From positions 1 through 8,181 of the forward strand of contig JAKSTS010000071.1 of assembly GCA_024402455.1 (NCBI GenBank): a DNA stretch of 8,181 nt, in the 5' to 3' direction. The stretch is from Treponemataceae bacterium. Its GTDB lineage: Bacteria > Spirochaetota > Spirochaetia > Treponematales > Treponemataceae. Shown here piece after piece: positions 1-7,140 of the stretch. The translations under genes and the position numbers were made by a program. A model generated the notes under the pieces. That model saw only the letters and a program-made list of their open reading frames with translations. It searched no databases and was not told the origin of the DNA. Position 1 is the stretch's first letter. Every line of letters starts with the position of its first letter.

Positions 1-100
1 GGCATATCTGACCCTTTCACTTATTCCAGCAGTTTTGTTCTATGCATTTGCACAAAAAGAAATTGTTGCAGGTTTAACGAGCGGTGCTGTAAAAGAATAG
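1..100 (+). CDS. Carbohydrate ABC transporter permease, C-terminal end (partial)
   Basis: Only the last 32 codons are present, read in the frame starting at base 2 and ending at TAG (98-100). The peptide has a hydrophobic stretch, LTLSLIPAVLFYAF, followed by AQKEIVAGLTSGAVKE. The ending Q-K-x-(I/F)-V-x-G-(L/I)-T-x-GAVK is characteristic of MalG-type inner-membrane permeases of sugar ABC importers (binding-protein-dependent transport permease family): the last transmembrane helix, then a short cytoplasmic tail. In that family the protein pairs with a second permease, an ATPase and a lipoprotein or periplasmic binding protein, which would lie upstream, outside the window. The sugar cannot be told from this fragment. 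The gene converges on the minus-strand MATE gene, with a terminator between them. Confidence 0.8.
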   Translation, partial: AYLTLSLIPAVLFYAFAQKEIVAGLTSGAVKE

Positions 101-121
101 CAGTGCCATTTAAGAAAAATC

Positions 122-178
122 AAAAAGGCTGCACATCTGCACAAAAGAGATTTTTTAAGCAGATAACGCAGCCTTTTT
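122..178. terminator. Bidirectional rho-independent terminator with nested stem
   Basis: AAAAAGGCTGC (122-132) pairs perfectly with GCAGCCTTTTT (168-178), and the T-run continues to 180. Inside the loop a second perfect stem, ATCTGC (135-140) with GCAGAT (159-164), stacks on it. The A-run on the left gives a T-run on the minus strand, so the hairpin can end both the plus-strand permease transcript and the minus-strand MATE transcript that converge here. Confidence 0.85.
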
Positions 179-205
179 TTATTAATCAGGCATAAATCAA
201 CAGGT

Positions 206-1594
206 TTAATTTTTTCCAGTTGTAATCTTTTTAATCCATTTTTCGCTTTTTAAGCGGCCAATACACCAGATGGTTTTAATAATCTGGTCAGATTTAAGAC
301 AGACATAAATCCAGAATGCAGACCATTTAAACACAAAACCTGCAAGAATTCCCAACGGAATTGAAATTACCCACAAAAAAATATTGTCTGCAACCATAAG
401 CATTTTTGTATCTCCGCCTCCGCGCAAAACACCTTTTGTCATAATGCTGTTTGTAGCTTGAAAAATAATAATAAGACTAATCGCAATCATAAGCTGTCTT
501 GCAATTTCTGCTGTTTCTGCACTTACATTATAAGTATTTATAATCGGATTTGACACACACATAATAAAAATAGCAGAAACCGTTCCGAGCGCAAGCCCAA
601 GACCGAGAAACATCCAGCCCTGCTGCATTGTTTTTTCTCTGTCGCCCCGTCCAAGAGTCTGCCCTGTTACAATCGCACCAGCCTGGCTTATGCCCTGAAT
701 TACAACAGTACTCAACTGCTGTGTAACACTCGTAATTGCATTTGCTGCAACAAAAGCCGCACCTAAATGACCAATAACCATAGCTACAGAATTATTTCCC
801 AAAGCAAGAATTCCATCACTTACAAGAACCGGAATGCAAATACGGATATACTCAGATACAAGAGAACCAGTCTGCATAAAAATGTCTTTAATTTTAAATT
901 GAATTTTCTTGTCTTTAATAAAGAGATAACCCAAAATCATTGAAGCTTCAAAAAGACGGGCTATTAAAGTTCCTAAAGCAGCACCGGCAACTTCCATTCT
1001 TGGTGCACCAAATTTTCCAAAAATAAAAACATAATTTGCACAAAAATTGACAAAAAAAGCACCGATTGAAACATAAAGCGGAAATTTTACCTGCCCTACA
1101 CTTCTAAGCACAATCGTTGAAACAAGAGAAGTTCCAAGAAAAAAATATGTAATTACAGACCATCTGAAATAAACGCTGCCAAGACTGATAATATTTTCTT
1201 CGGTCGTGTACATTTTCATCAAAGTTTGCGGCAGAATCAAAGTTACAAGAGCAAAAACAGATGCAAGCAAAACAGTAAGGCGAAGCATCAGACAGACTGT
1301 CTGTTTTAGAGCATTAGAAGCCTGTTCTTTGTGTGCATCATTTGAATTCTTCATGCCCCAGTAACGCGAAACCAGAACAGAAGCCCCCATGCCAAGCCCC
1401 ATGCAAAAAATCTGATAAATGCTTATAAATGAATTTGCAAGAGATGTTGCAGAAAGAGAATCTTCACCAAGCTTTCCAACCATGATTGTATCAAGCATGT
1501 TTACGCCGATTGTAATCAAGCTTTGCAGTGCAATCGGCAAAGCAAGCTTAAAAACCTGTTTATAAAAGTCTGAGTCTTTTTGAAATAATTTCAT
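206..1594 (-). CDS. MATE family efflux transporter (downstream paralog)
   Basis: This 462-residue inner-membrane protein belongs to the multidrug and toxin extrusion family (NorM/DinF-like), which exports cationic drugs or metabolites against Na+ or H+. Its length and pattern fit the family's twelve-helix, two-lobe fold. The first helix carries VNMLDTIMVGKLGEDSLSA (about 31-49), the usual MATE TM1 signature. NYVFIFGKFGAP (187-198) marks the fifth to sixth helix region, and GVLRGGGDTK (388-397) the matching place in the second lobe. Start: ATG at 1594 has AAGGTGA (1601-1607) six bases upstream, a good ribosome site. It lies 88 bases downstream of the EAL gene on the same strand with no clear terminator between them, so it may be the last gene of that unit. 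It is clearly paralogous to the MATE gene at 5441-6793. The substrate is unknown. Confidence 0.93.
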   Translation of the reverse strand: MKLFQKDSDFYKQVFKLALPIALQSLITIGVNMLDTIMVGKLGEDSLSATSLANSFISIYQIFCMGLGMGASVLVSRYWGMKNSNDAHKEQASNALKQTVCLMLRLTVLLASVFALVTLILPQTLMKMYTTEENIISLGSVYFRWSVITYFFLGTSLVSTIVLRSVGQVKFPLYVSIGAFFVNFCANYVFIFGKFGAPRMEVAGAALGTLIARLFEASMILGYLFIKDKKIQFKIKDIFMQTGSLVSEYIRICIPVLVSDGILALGNNSVAMVIGHLGAAFVAANAITSVTQQLSTVVIQGISQAGAIVTGQTLGRGDREKTMQQGWMFLGLGLALGTVSAIFIMCVSNPIINTYNVSAETAEIARQLMIAISLIIIFQATNSIMTKGVLRGGGDTKMLMVADNIFLWVISIPLGILAGFVFKWSAFWIYVCLKSDQIIKTIWCIGRLKSEKWIKKITTGKN

Positions 1595-1682
1595 AATTTT
1601 TCACCTTAAAAGAACTGCTCAAAATTTAAATGCGGAACATAAGTTCGAAATGACACTATGTGTTAAGATTATTAAATATTCA

Positions 1683-3671
1683 TCATTTTGAACAGTATAC
1701 ACATTCTTCAAAATCATCAACAGACAAAGGCTTTGAAAAATAGAATCCCTGAATTAAATCGCAATCCTGATTTGCAAGAAAATCAACCTGTTCTCTCGTT
1801 TCTATGCCTTCAGCCACGATCTGCATTCCAAGTTTTTTTGCAAGAGAAATTGTATCGCCTACAATCAAGTTTGAACGTTCCAGATTGTCTGCACCTCTAA
1901 AAAATTCTGCATCAAGCTTGATTATATCAAGCGGCAGTTCTTTCAACGAATTTAATGACGAATAACCTGCTCCAAAATCATCCATAGAAACTTTAAAACC
2001 AAACGCTTTAAGTTTTCTAACAGTATCAAGCAAAATTGCCTTGTCATCAAAAAAGGCGCTTTCTGTCAATTCAAGCTCAATAAAATCATGCGGAACTTTA
2101 TATTCGTCAACAATTTCACAGATATGCTCTGCCAAATTTTCTGTTGTAAAATGTGCACGCGAAACATTTACAGAAATCGGCAGAAGTTTTTTGCCTTCTT
2201 CAAGCCATTTTGACTGCTGCTTTGCAACTTCTGTCAGCATATAATCATCAAGCTTTAAAATAAAACCGTTGCGTTCAAAAATCGGAATAAATTTGCCGGG
2301 GCTAATAAAACCCAGTTTTGGACTGGACCATCTGACAAGCGCTTCTGCAGCAGATGGAATTTCTTCTTTTGCAGAATATTTCGGCTGCAGATAAACCTGA
2401 AATTCATGATTTTCAAGTGCACTTTCCATATCGTCTTCAATATTGCGTTCCCAAATCTGCTCTTCTTTCATTGAATCATTGAACCAGACAATATTATTCG
2501 AAGATTCTGATCTTTTTGTAATTGCAAGACCTGCAGAAGTCAAAAGTGCATTTATATCATTTCTTCTTGAAGACACCTGGCAAATGACAGCCGAAAAAAG
2601 CATATGCTGATTTTTTCTGATAGAAGACAACACATCAATTATTTCATTGATTTGTTCTTCAGTTTTCTCAACTGTTTCGAAATTCAACATTACAGCAAAA
2701 TCTGCTTTTTCTAAATGTGCAGCAATTTCGCCAGTACAAAGGTGCTTTATAATTTCTCTATAAAAATCTTCAAGAAGATTTTCGCCTTCTTTTACACCAA
2801 AAGTCGTGCAGAAATTCCGGTACTTTTCCAATCTTATTTGAACAATTACGCGGTTTGAATTTCGTTTTATTGCAGCACCAGCTTTTTTGATGAAAAATTC
2901 TTTATTAATTCCACCAGTTACAATATCTGTTGAAACAAGCTTATGAATTTTATAACGGTCAAAAATCAAAATAATTATTTTTTTATTTCCGGAAATAAAA
3001 GTAACAAGAATAATAAACACAAAACTTAGGAACAAAATAAAAACAAGTACAGCCATATAGCGCGAAAACGAATAACGGCAGTGCATGCACAGATTGATAC
3101 CTTTCAGATTTGTTTTATAAACTACCCATTGCCTTACAACACCACATTCTTCAGAAGCTGAATTTAAAAATGGTAACTGTGTCATTATTTTTTTTAAAGG
3201 CATAATTTCACTTAGCTTTGGCTGGAAATTTTCGTCATAAAATGCATCAGTAAAATCTGCGTTTTTTTCACGCAAAAAACCGTTTTTATCTAAAACCTTT
3301 TTTATATTTCTAGTTTTAAAAACATCTTGAAAAAAAAGTCTGTCCAAATTTTCAGAATAAATTAATTCAAGCTCATCGTTGACTAGAAAAACATTTTCAA
3401 TTGTATCAATCTGTTTTGTGCTTTCATCTATTTTTTTCTGCAAAGCACCAAAATCATTTTGATATTCAGTTTCTGCAATGTTTACTATAGTTTTGCAGTC
3501 TTTGTTTACTTCAAAAACCCTGTCAGTAACAAACCCAAGCCCGGCAATCGCAATAAAACAGCCTGCAACCGCAATAACAGAAGCATCAACCAGCAGAATT
3601 CCAATAATATGCGGCAGAATACCATGTCCTCTTCTCAACCGCTTGATTTTGTGATCTTTTTTCCGACTCAT
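1683..3671 (-). CDS. Membrane-bound cyclic di-GMP phosphodiesterase (degenerate GGDEF + EAL)
   Basis: Predicted to hydrolyse cyclic di-GMP to pGpG at the inner membrane. Order: basic N-terminus; hydrophobic segment about 17-48; extracytoplasmic region about 50-203; transmembrane segment about 205-226; GGDEF-like domain about 245-400; EAL domain about 410-655. The GGDEF signature is lost (LEKADFAVML, about 320-329, stands at that place), so no cyclase activity is expected. The EAL catalytic set looks complete: E443 in EALVRW, N502 in NVS, E534 in ELTES, D564 and D565 in DDFGAG, K585 in IKLD, E621/E624 in EGIE and Q641 in QGFYFSKP. The outer region has four cysteines (C59, C176, C195, C198), the last two as CMHC next to the second membrane segment. 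ATG at 3671 is preceded by GGAG at a 5-base spacing. The upstream neighbour is a diguanylate cyclase, giving an antagonistic enzyme pair. Confidence 0.93.
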   Translation of the reverse strand: MSRKKDHKIKRLRRGHGILPHIIGILLVDASVIAVAGCFIAIAGLGFVTDRVFEVNKDCKTIVNIAETEYQNDFGALQKKIDESTKQIDTIENVFLVNDELELIYSENLDRLFFQDVFKTRNIKKVLDKNGFLREKNADFTDAFYDENFQPKLSEIMPLKKIMTQLPFLNSASEECGVVRQWVVYKTNLKGINLCMHCRYSFSRYMAVLVFILFLSFVFIILVTFISGNKKIIILIFDRYKIHKLVSTDIVTGGINKEFFIKKAGAAIKRNSNRVIVQIRLEKYRNFCTTFGVKEGENLLEDFYREIIKHLCTGEIAAHLEKADFAVMLNFETVEKTEEQINEIIDVLSSIRKNQHMLFSAVICQVSSRRNDINALLTSAGLAITKRSESSNNIVWFNDSMKEEQIWERNIEDDMESALENHEFQVYLQPKYSAKEEIPSAAEALVRWSSPKLGFISPGKFIPIFERNGFILKLDDYMLTEVAKQQSKWLEEGKKLLPISVNVSRAHFTTENLAEHICEIVDEYKVPHDFIELELTESAFFDDKAILLDTVRKLKAFGFKVSMDDFGAGYSSLNSLKELPLDIIKLDAEFFRGADNLERSNLIVGDTISLAKKLGMQIVAEGIETREQVDFLANQDCDLIQGFYFSKPLSVDDFEECVYCSK

Positions 3672-3710
3672 AATTTCTCCAGGAAAGATTTTTTCTCACA
3701 CTGAAATTTC

Positions 3711-3739
3711 ATAATATTTTTTAAGGGAGAATCTGAAAA
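3711..3739 (-). promoter_or_regulatory. Candidate sigma-70-type promoter of the EAL gene
   Basis: On the minus strand TTTTCA (3734-3739) and TATTAT (3711-3716) are separated by exactly 17 bases, about 40 bases upstream of the EAL start codon. The -10 matches consensus at five of six positions and the -35 at four. The surrounding DNA is very AT-rich, so a chance match is possible. If real, the EAL gene can be transcribed apart from the cyclase. Confidence 0.4.
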
Positions 3740-3772
3740 TTCAAAAATTTTGAAACAAAATTCTAAAAAACA

Positions 3773-5431
3773 TCATTTTTTCAAATTATCTTCAAATTTT
3801 CCGTTACATACCTGATTTTTGCCATGTTTTTTTGCATAATACAAATTTATATCAGCCTGTTTCATGACAGATACACCTTTTTCGGTTGTGCCTTCTTCTG
3901 CCACACCAACAGAAAGTGTCAAAGTTCTGTTAAAATTCCATGACTGATTCTGAAATTCATTTCTTATACTGTCAGCAATCATTTCTGGTGAAACCTTAAC
4001 ATCTGAATAAACCAGAACAGTAAATTCTTCGCCGCCATAACGGAATGGTTCAACTTTATTTGGGACAAACCTTGAATTAAGAATTTCTCCAAGTCTTTTT
4101 AAAACAACATCGCCTTCGCCGTGTCCATAAGTATCATTCACATCTTTAAAATCATCAATATCAAGCATCAACACAGAAAAAGGAATTTTCCATTTTTTAT
4201 TGCGTGTAAGCCTTTTTGACAAAAATCTTCTGTTATAAACTTTTGTAAGCTCATCAATAAAACTTTTCCGTCTAATACTGCCCAAAAGCCAGATTAGCGC
4301 AAGAATCAAAAAGCACATTATGACACAGATTATAATTATTCTCGTATTTTCCATGTGGCTTATTTCAGACTGTTTCAAAGCCTGATAATTTATTTCAAGC
4401 TGGGCACTGCACATTTCCGTGTAATGAGCAGACTGTTTTGTCGTCATAGATAAATATTCATGTGCAATTTTTTTCTGAAAATCTTCATTGACTTCAGATG
4501 GAAGATTATAATCTTTCTGTACTTTATTGAAAGTTATAATCGCCATGCGTTCATACGACTGTTCATCACATTCTTTTATTAAAATTTCAGCAAATTTTTT
4601 CAGATTTTCATAATCGCAAACATACGCATAATAACAGCATGCGGTCTGACAATATGGAATTGTAAAAGTTTTTGTAACAACATCAGCAAGAATTTCCTGC
4701 TGGTCATCAAAAAAGACAGAATATTCATCTATAATTTTTTTTGCATCTTCATATCTGCCCTGCTCTGCTAAAACTTTGGCAACATGAATATCAACTACGG
4801 AAACAAATGCTTCTTTTATTGGAGAAACTGCATTTTCTGCAGCAGTTTTTGCAATTTCATAAAATTCCAAAGCTTTTTCATCATTTCCATTGTAATATGC
4901 AAGGTCGCCTTTTACGCGATATATCTGAGATTTAATTCTTGGATCTTCTATGCCAATTTGATTTTCAATTTGATTAATCTCAATTATTATTTGATTTGCA
5001 AGGTCAAGATTGCCGATTGGAATATACTGATATTCTATCAAATCGCTGTAAAGGTTCAGCATAATCTGATAATTATTGCTTTTTTCAAGCCTGTATAACG
5101 ATTTGCCAAGATATGAATAATAATTTAAATCGTCACCAAGGCATTTATAGACAAAAGAGATTCTTTCATATAAAAACCCAAGAAATGAATCTGTATGTCG
5201 TTTCTTTGCAAGGTCAAGCAGAACATGCAGATCTTTATCAAGAGTTTTATCCGCATATGAAACAATTTCAAGGTTGTTTATCTGTTCAGTTAATATTGCC
5301 TCATTCTTTATCATTTTGTTTGTACTGCAAATATTAAACACAAAAACAAAAACTACAAAAAAAACAAAAGAAGCAACAAGAATCAGATTTTTTCTGTTAA
5401 AAAAGTTCCTCATACACTTACATTGTATCAT
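3773..5431 (-). CDS. Diguanylate cyclase with TPR-like sensor region (GGDEF)
   Basis: Predicted to make cyclic di-GMP from two GTP. Order: membrane anchor about 14-34; helical, TPR-like region about 60-350 (clearest repeats about 169-199, with KGDLAYYNGNDEKALEFYEIA, and about 217-237); transmembrane helix about 363-384; GGDEF domain about 388-545. The two membrane segments put the TPR region outside the cytoplasm and the cyclase inside. Catalytic features are intact: DELTKVYNRRF (393-403), LDIDDFKDVND with metal-binding D424, GHGEGD (436-441) and the active-site loop GGEEF (466-470). The product-inhibition RxxD site is absent; PNKV (457-460) stands there. The start is not certain: ATG at 5431, nine bases after the upstream MATE stop, has only a weak AGTAGAG site very close to it, and an in-frame ATG at 5413 (M7) is an alternative. 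The short gap indicates co-transcription with that MATE gene. Confidence 0.92.
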   Translation of the reverse strand: MIQCKCMRNFFNRKNLILVASFVFFVVFVFVFNICSTNKMIKNEAILTEQINNLEIVSYADKTLDKDLHVLLDLAKKRHTDSFLGFLYERISFVYKCLGDDLNYYSYLGKSLYRLEKSNNYQIMLNLYSDLIEYQYIPIGNLDLANQIIIEINQIENQIGIEDPRIKSQIYRVKGDLAYYNGNDEKALEFYEIAKTAAENAVSPIKEAFVSVVDIHVAKVLAEQGRYEDAKKIIDEYSVFFDDQQEILADVVTKTFTIPYCQTACCYYAYVCDYENLKKFAEILIKECDEQSYERMAIITFNKVQKDYNLPSEVNEDFQKKIAHEYLSMTTKQSAHYTEMCSAQLEINYQALKQSEISHMENTRIIIICVIMCFLILALIWLLGSIRRKSFIDELTKVYNRRFLSKRLTRNKKWKIPFSVLMLDIDDFKDVNDTYGHGEGDVVLKRLGEILNSRFVPNKVEPFRYGGEEFTVLVYSDVKVSPEMIADSIRNEFQNQSWNFNRTLTLSVGVAEEGTTEKGVSVMKQADINLYYAKKHGKNQVCNGKFEDNLKK

Positions 5432-5440
5432 AACTCTACT

Positions 5441-6793
5441 TTATCGTGTTATGTTTCTTAACCATCCTTTCTTAAAATAATGATGAATTACAACAGGCAT
5501 TTTTTCAAATTCATCAAGATACAGAATAAAATAAACCCACAAAGGCGGCAGTTTGAAAACAAAAGCTGCAAGCAAGCCAAGCGGCACAGAAATACACCAC
5601 ATGTTTATACAGTCCATTATAAAGCCAAACTTTGAATCTCCGCCAGCACGAAAAATGCCGCAGATTAAAACAGTGTTTGTTGCAGCACCAATTACAGAAT
5701 ATGAATTTATGAACAAAATGATATTTCTATAATGTGCGGCAGTTTCGTTCAAATCTGCAATAAAAGGCAAAACCGGATAAAGACAGATCATCAAAATGCA
5801 TCCGGCAACACCAGACAAAATTGTAATTCTTGCAAGACGCGACGCATTACGTTCAGCAACGTCCATACGGCCGGCACCCATGTCTTTGCCCAGAACAATT
5901 GCACCGCCATAAGCCATGCCAAAACACAAAACAGAAGCCAGCTGACGCACTGTGTTTACAACAGAATTTGCCGCAACAATATCTTCGCCTAAATGTCCCA
6001 TTATTACAGAATACATTGAAAAAGCTGCGCCCCAGACAAGTTCATTGCCGACAGCCGGCATGGAATATTTAAAGAAATCTTTTGTAAGAAGACTGTTCCG
6101 TTTAAAAATGCAGCTAAGGCTAAAACGCACGTCTTTCTGGCAGGCGGCATAAATAAAGCAGAACAGCATTTCGATAAATCTTGAAATTGAAGTTGCAATG
6201 CCGACACCGATAATGCCCAGTTTTGGCGCACCGAATAGCCCGAAAATAAAAACCGCATTCAGTCCAATGTTCAAAAATAAAGTTGAAGTTGAAGTAATCG
6301 TAACAATTTTTACTCTTTCAATGCTTTTAAAACCAGCCTGATACATCTGCGAAAACGAAAGGCACGCATAAGAAACACTAACAGCCCTTAAATATTTGCA
6401 GCCTTCTTCTATCATCATTGCATCATTTGTAAAAATGCGCATCAAAACCTGCGGACAAATGGCAGCAATTAAAGCCACTATAATTTCAACCGAACAGCAG
6501 ATACGCAATGCAATTCCAAGAAGCGTCTGAATAGATTCAATGTCTTTTTTGCCCCAATATTGAGCGCCAAGCATAATCAAGCCAGAAGACAGCCCTGTTG
6601 AAATCATAAACAAAATAAAAGCAACATTTCCTGCAAGAGAAGTTGCAGCAATGGCTGTCTGACCAACAAAACCAAGCATAATTACATCAGCTGAAGTTAC
6701 CGCAGCAGATATCAGATTTTGCAGAGCCATAGGGCCGACGACATGTCTTAAAGACTTATAAAAAGATTTTGCTTCATCGTTAATGGTAAACAT
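5441..6793 (-). CDS. MATE family efflux transporter (upstream paralog)
   Basis: This 450-residue polytopic inner-membrane transporter is of the MATE family and probably exports a drug or metabolite using an ion gradient. The TM1 signature region is AVTSADVIMLGFVGQTAIAA (about 31-50). VFIFGLFGAP (181-190) and GIFRAGGDSK (379-388) occupy the same places as in the other MATE protein of the window, and both end with a similar PLG-L/I-LA-FVFK stretch, so the two are paralogs, though far from identical. It is the first gene of the minus-strand block and ends nine bases before the diguanylate cyclase. ATG at 6793 lacks a recognisable Shine-Dalgarno sequence; no in-frame ATG lies between it and an upstream stop, and the next internal methionine is M22, inside the first helix, so 6793 is the best start. 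The substrate cannot be inferred. Confidence 0.92.
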   Translation of the reverse strand: MFTINDEAKSFYKSLRHVVGPMALQNLISAAVTSADVIMLGFVGQTAIAATSLAGNVAFILFMISTGLSSGLIMLGAQYWGKKDIESIQTLLGIALRICCSVEIIVALIAAICPQVLMRIFTNDAMMIEEGCKYLRAVSVSYACLSFSQMYQAGFKSIERVKIVTITSTSTLFLNIGLNAVFIFGLFGAPKLGIIGVGIATSISRFIEMLFCFIYAACQKDVRFSLSCIFKRNSLLTKDFFKYSMPAVGNELVWGAAFSMYSVIMGHLGEDIVAANSVVNTVRQLASVLCFGMAYGGAIVLGKDMGAGRMDVAERNASRLARITILSGVAGCILMICLYPVLPFIADLNETAAHYRNIILFINSYSVIGAATNTVLICGIFRAGGDSKFGFIMDCINMWCISVPLGLLAAFVFKLPPLWVYFILYLDEFEKMPVVIHHYFKKGWLRNITR

Positions 6794-6820
6794 ACAGCAT
6801 AATTTACTAAATATCAGATA

Positions 6821-6847
6821 TTTATACTAGAGTTGATTTTTTTCAAC
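6821..6847 (-). promoter_or_regulatory. Candidate -10 and small inverted repeat upstream of the MATE-DGC unit
   Basis: Minus-strand TATAAA (6821-6826) is a fair -10 about 27 bases before the MATE ATG. No good -35 is found at 16-18 bases; TTGAAA lies 14 bases away, which is short. Directly upstream is the perfect repeat GTTGA-6-TCAAC (6832-6847), which could be a regulator site. The position supports a promoter; the elements are only moderate. Confidence 0.35.
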
Positions 6848-6935
6848 ATTTACGGGCAGACAATAAATAGCCTGAATGTCGAGTTATAAAATCCATAATT
6901 GTTCTTGCACTAACAAGACCTAAAAACAATCTGTC

Positions 6936-6976
6936 AGCCCGAATTTATTAGCCATCGGCGGCTTTCAGCACGGGCT
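6936..6976. repeat. Two-part hairpin inside the MITE-like element
   Basis: AGCCCG (6936-6941) pairs with CGGGCT (6971-6976), and inside it AGCC (6950-6953) pairs with GGCT (6960-6963) around a short loop, separated by an AT-rich internal bulge. A third related copy, CGGGCAGACA (6853-6862), is inverted relative to TGTCAGCCCG (6932-6941) at nine of ten positions, so two alternative folds are possible. There is no T-run strong enough to call it a terminator. Confidence 0.5.
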
Positions 6977-6992
6977 TCTTAATACAAGGGAG

Positions 6993-7013
6993 ATGCTGAA
7001 ATAAATTCAGCAT
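6993..7013. repeat. Interspersed palindrome ATGCTGAA-5-TTCAGCAT
   Basis: A perfect 8-bp inverted repeat with a 5-base centre (ATAAA), flanked by GGGAG on the left and GACA on the right. The wording GAGATGCTGAA...TTCAGCATGACA resembles short palindromic repeats that I recall being scattered in intergenic regions of Treponema and other genomes. That likeness is from memory; the palindrome itself is seen directly. Confidence 0.6.
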
Positions 7014-7081
7014 GACAAAATAAATTTTACATCGCCTTTATAAAAACTCGACATTTGGGCTAAATAACATTTCATAAATAT

Positions 7082-7110
7082 TTGACAATATATTCATGCA
7101 AATATATATT
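7082..7110 (+). promoter_or_regulatory. Promoter of the brnTA operon with candidate operator
   Basis: TTGACA (7082-7087), a perfect -35, is followed after exactly 17 bases by TATATT (7105-7110), a five-of-six -10. The expected transcription start is near 7117, giving a leader of roughly 24 bases before the brnT TTG. The spacer contains the perfect inverted repeat ATATATT-6-AATATAT (7088-7107), which overlaps the -10. BrnA antitoxins are known to repress their own promoters through a ribbon-helix-helix domain, so this repeat is a candidate operator. Confidence 0.75.
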
Positions 7111-7140
7111 TCTGTATAGCGAGATTTTATGTAAGAACAA

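Larger units (their letters stand above)
6864..7066. mobile_element. MITE-like element with terminal inverted repeats and candidate TSD
   Basis: The left end GCCTGAATGTCGAGTT (6870-6885) and the reverse complement of the right end (7045-7060), GCCCAAATGTCGAGTT, agree at 14 of 16 positions. Similarity continues inward as TATAAA on both sides after a small gap. The 191-bp interior-plus-ends unit is flanked on both sides by TAAATA (6864-6869 and 7061-7066), a candidate 6-bp target-site duplication; if the ends are read as AGCC/GGCT the duplication would be 4 bp, AAAT. No open reading frame of note lies inside, as expected for a miniature non-autonomous element. The parent transposase is not in the window. 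AT-rich flanks make a chance duplication possible. Together with the promoters on each side this accounts for the gene-free stretch 6794-7140. Confidence 0.55.

Noticed and set aside
1637..1666. Possible promoter before the downstream MATE gene (minus-strand TTAACA, then TTATGT or TATGTT)
   Set aside because: The -10 is poor at 18 bases and the better one requires a 19-base spacer; not strong enough to annotate.
1688..1900. Plus-strand open frames opposite the EAL, cyclase and MATE genes (for example 1688-1900, 4784-5098, 5732-5992)
   Set aside because: They lie wholly antisense to genes with clear conserved domains, have no ribosome sites I trust and low-complexity or cysteine/histidine-rich translations typical of shadow frames.
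3742..3766. AT-rich hairpin just after the cyclase stop (AATTTTG-3-CAAAATT core at 3746-3762)
   Set aside because: The stem has a single G-C pair and is not followed by a T-run on the minus strand; in DNA this AT-rich such a palindrome is expected by chance, so I do not call a terminator.
6936..6980. Rho-independent terminator reading of the AGCCCG/CGGGCT hairpin
   Set aside because: No gene lies upstream on the plus strand to be terminated, and only TTCTT follows the stem.
6864..7066. CRISPR array or riboswitch in the gene-free stretch
   Set aside because: There are no regularly spaced direct repeats, and I see no conserved core of a riboswitch class; the structure is better explained by terminal inverted repeats and palindromes.
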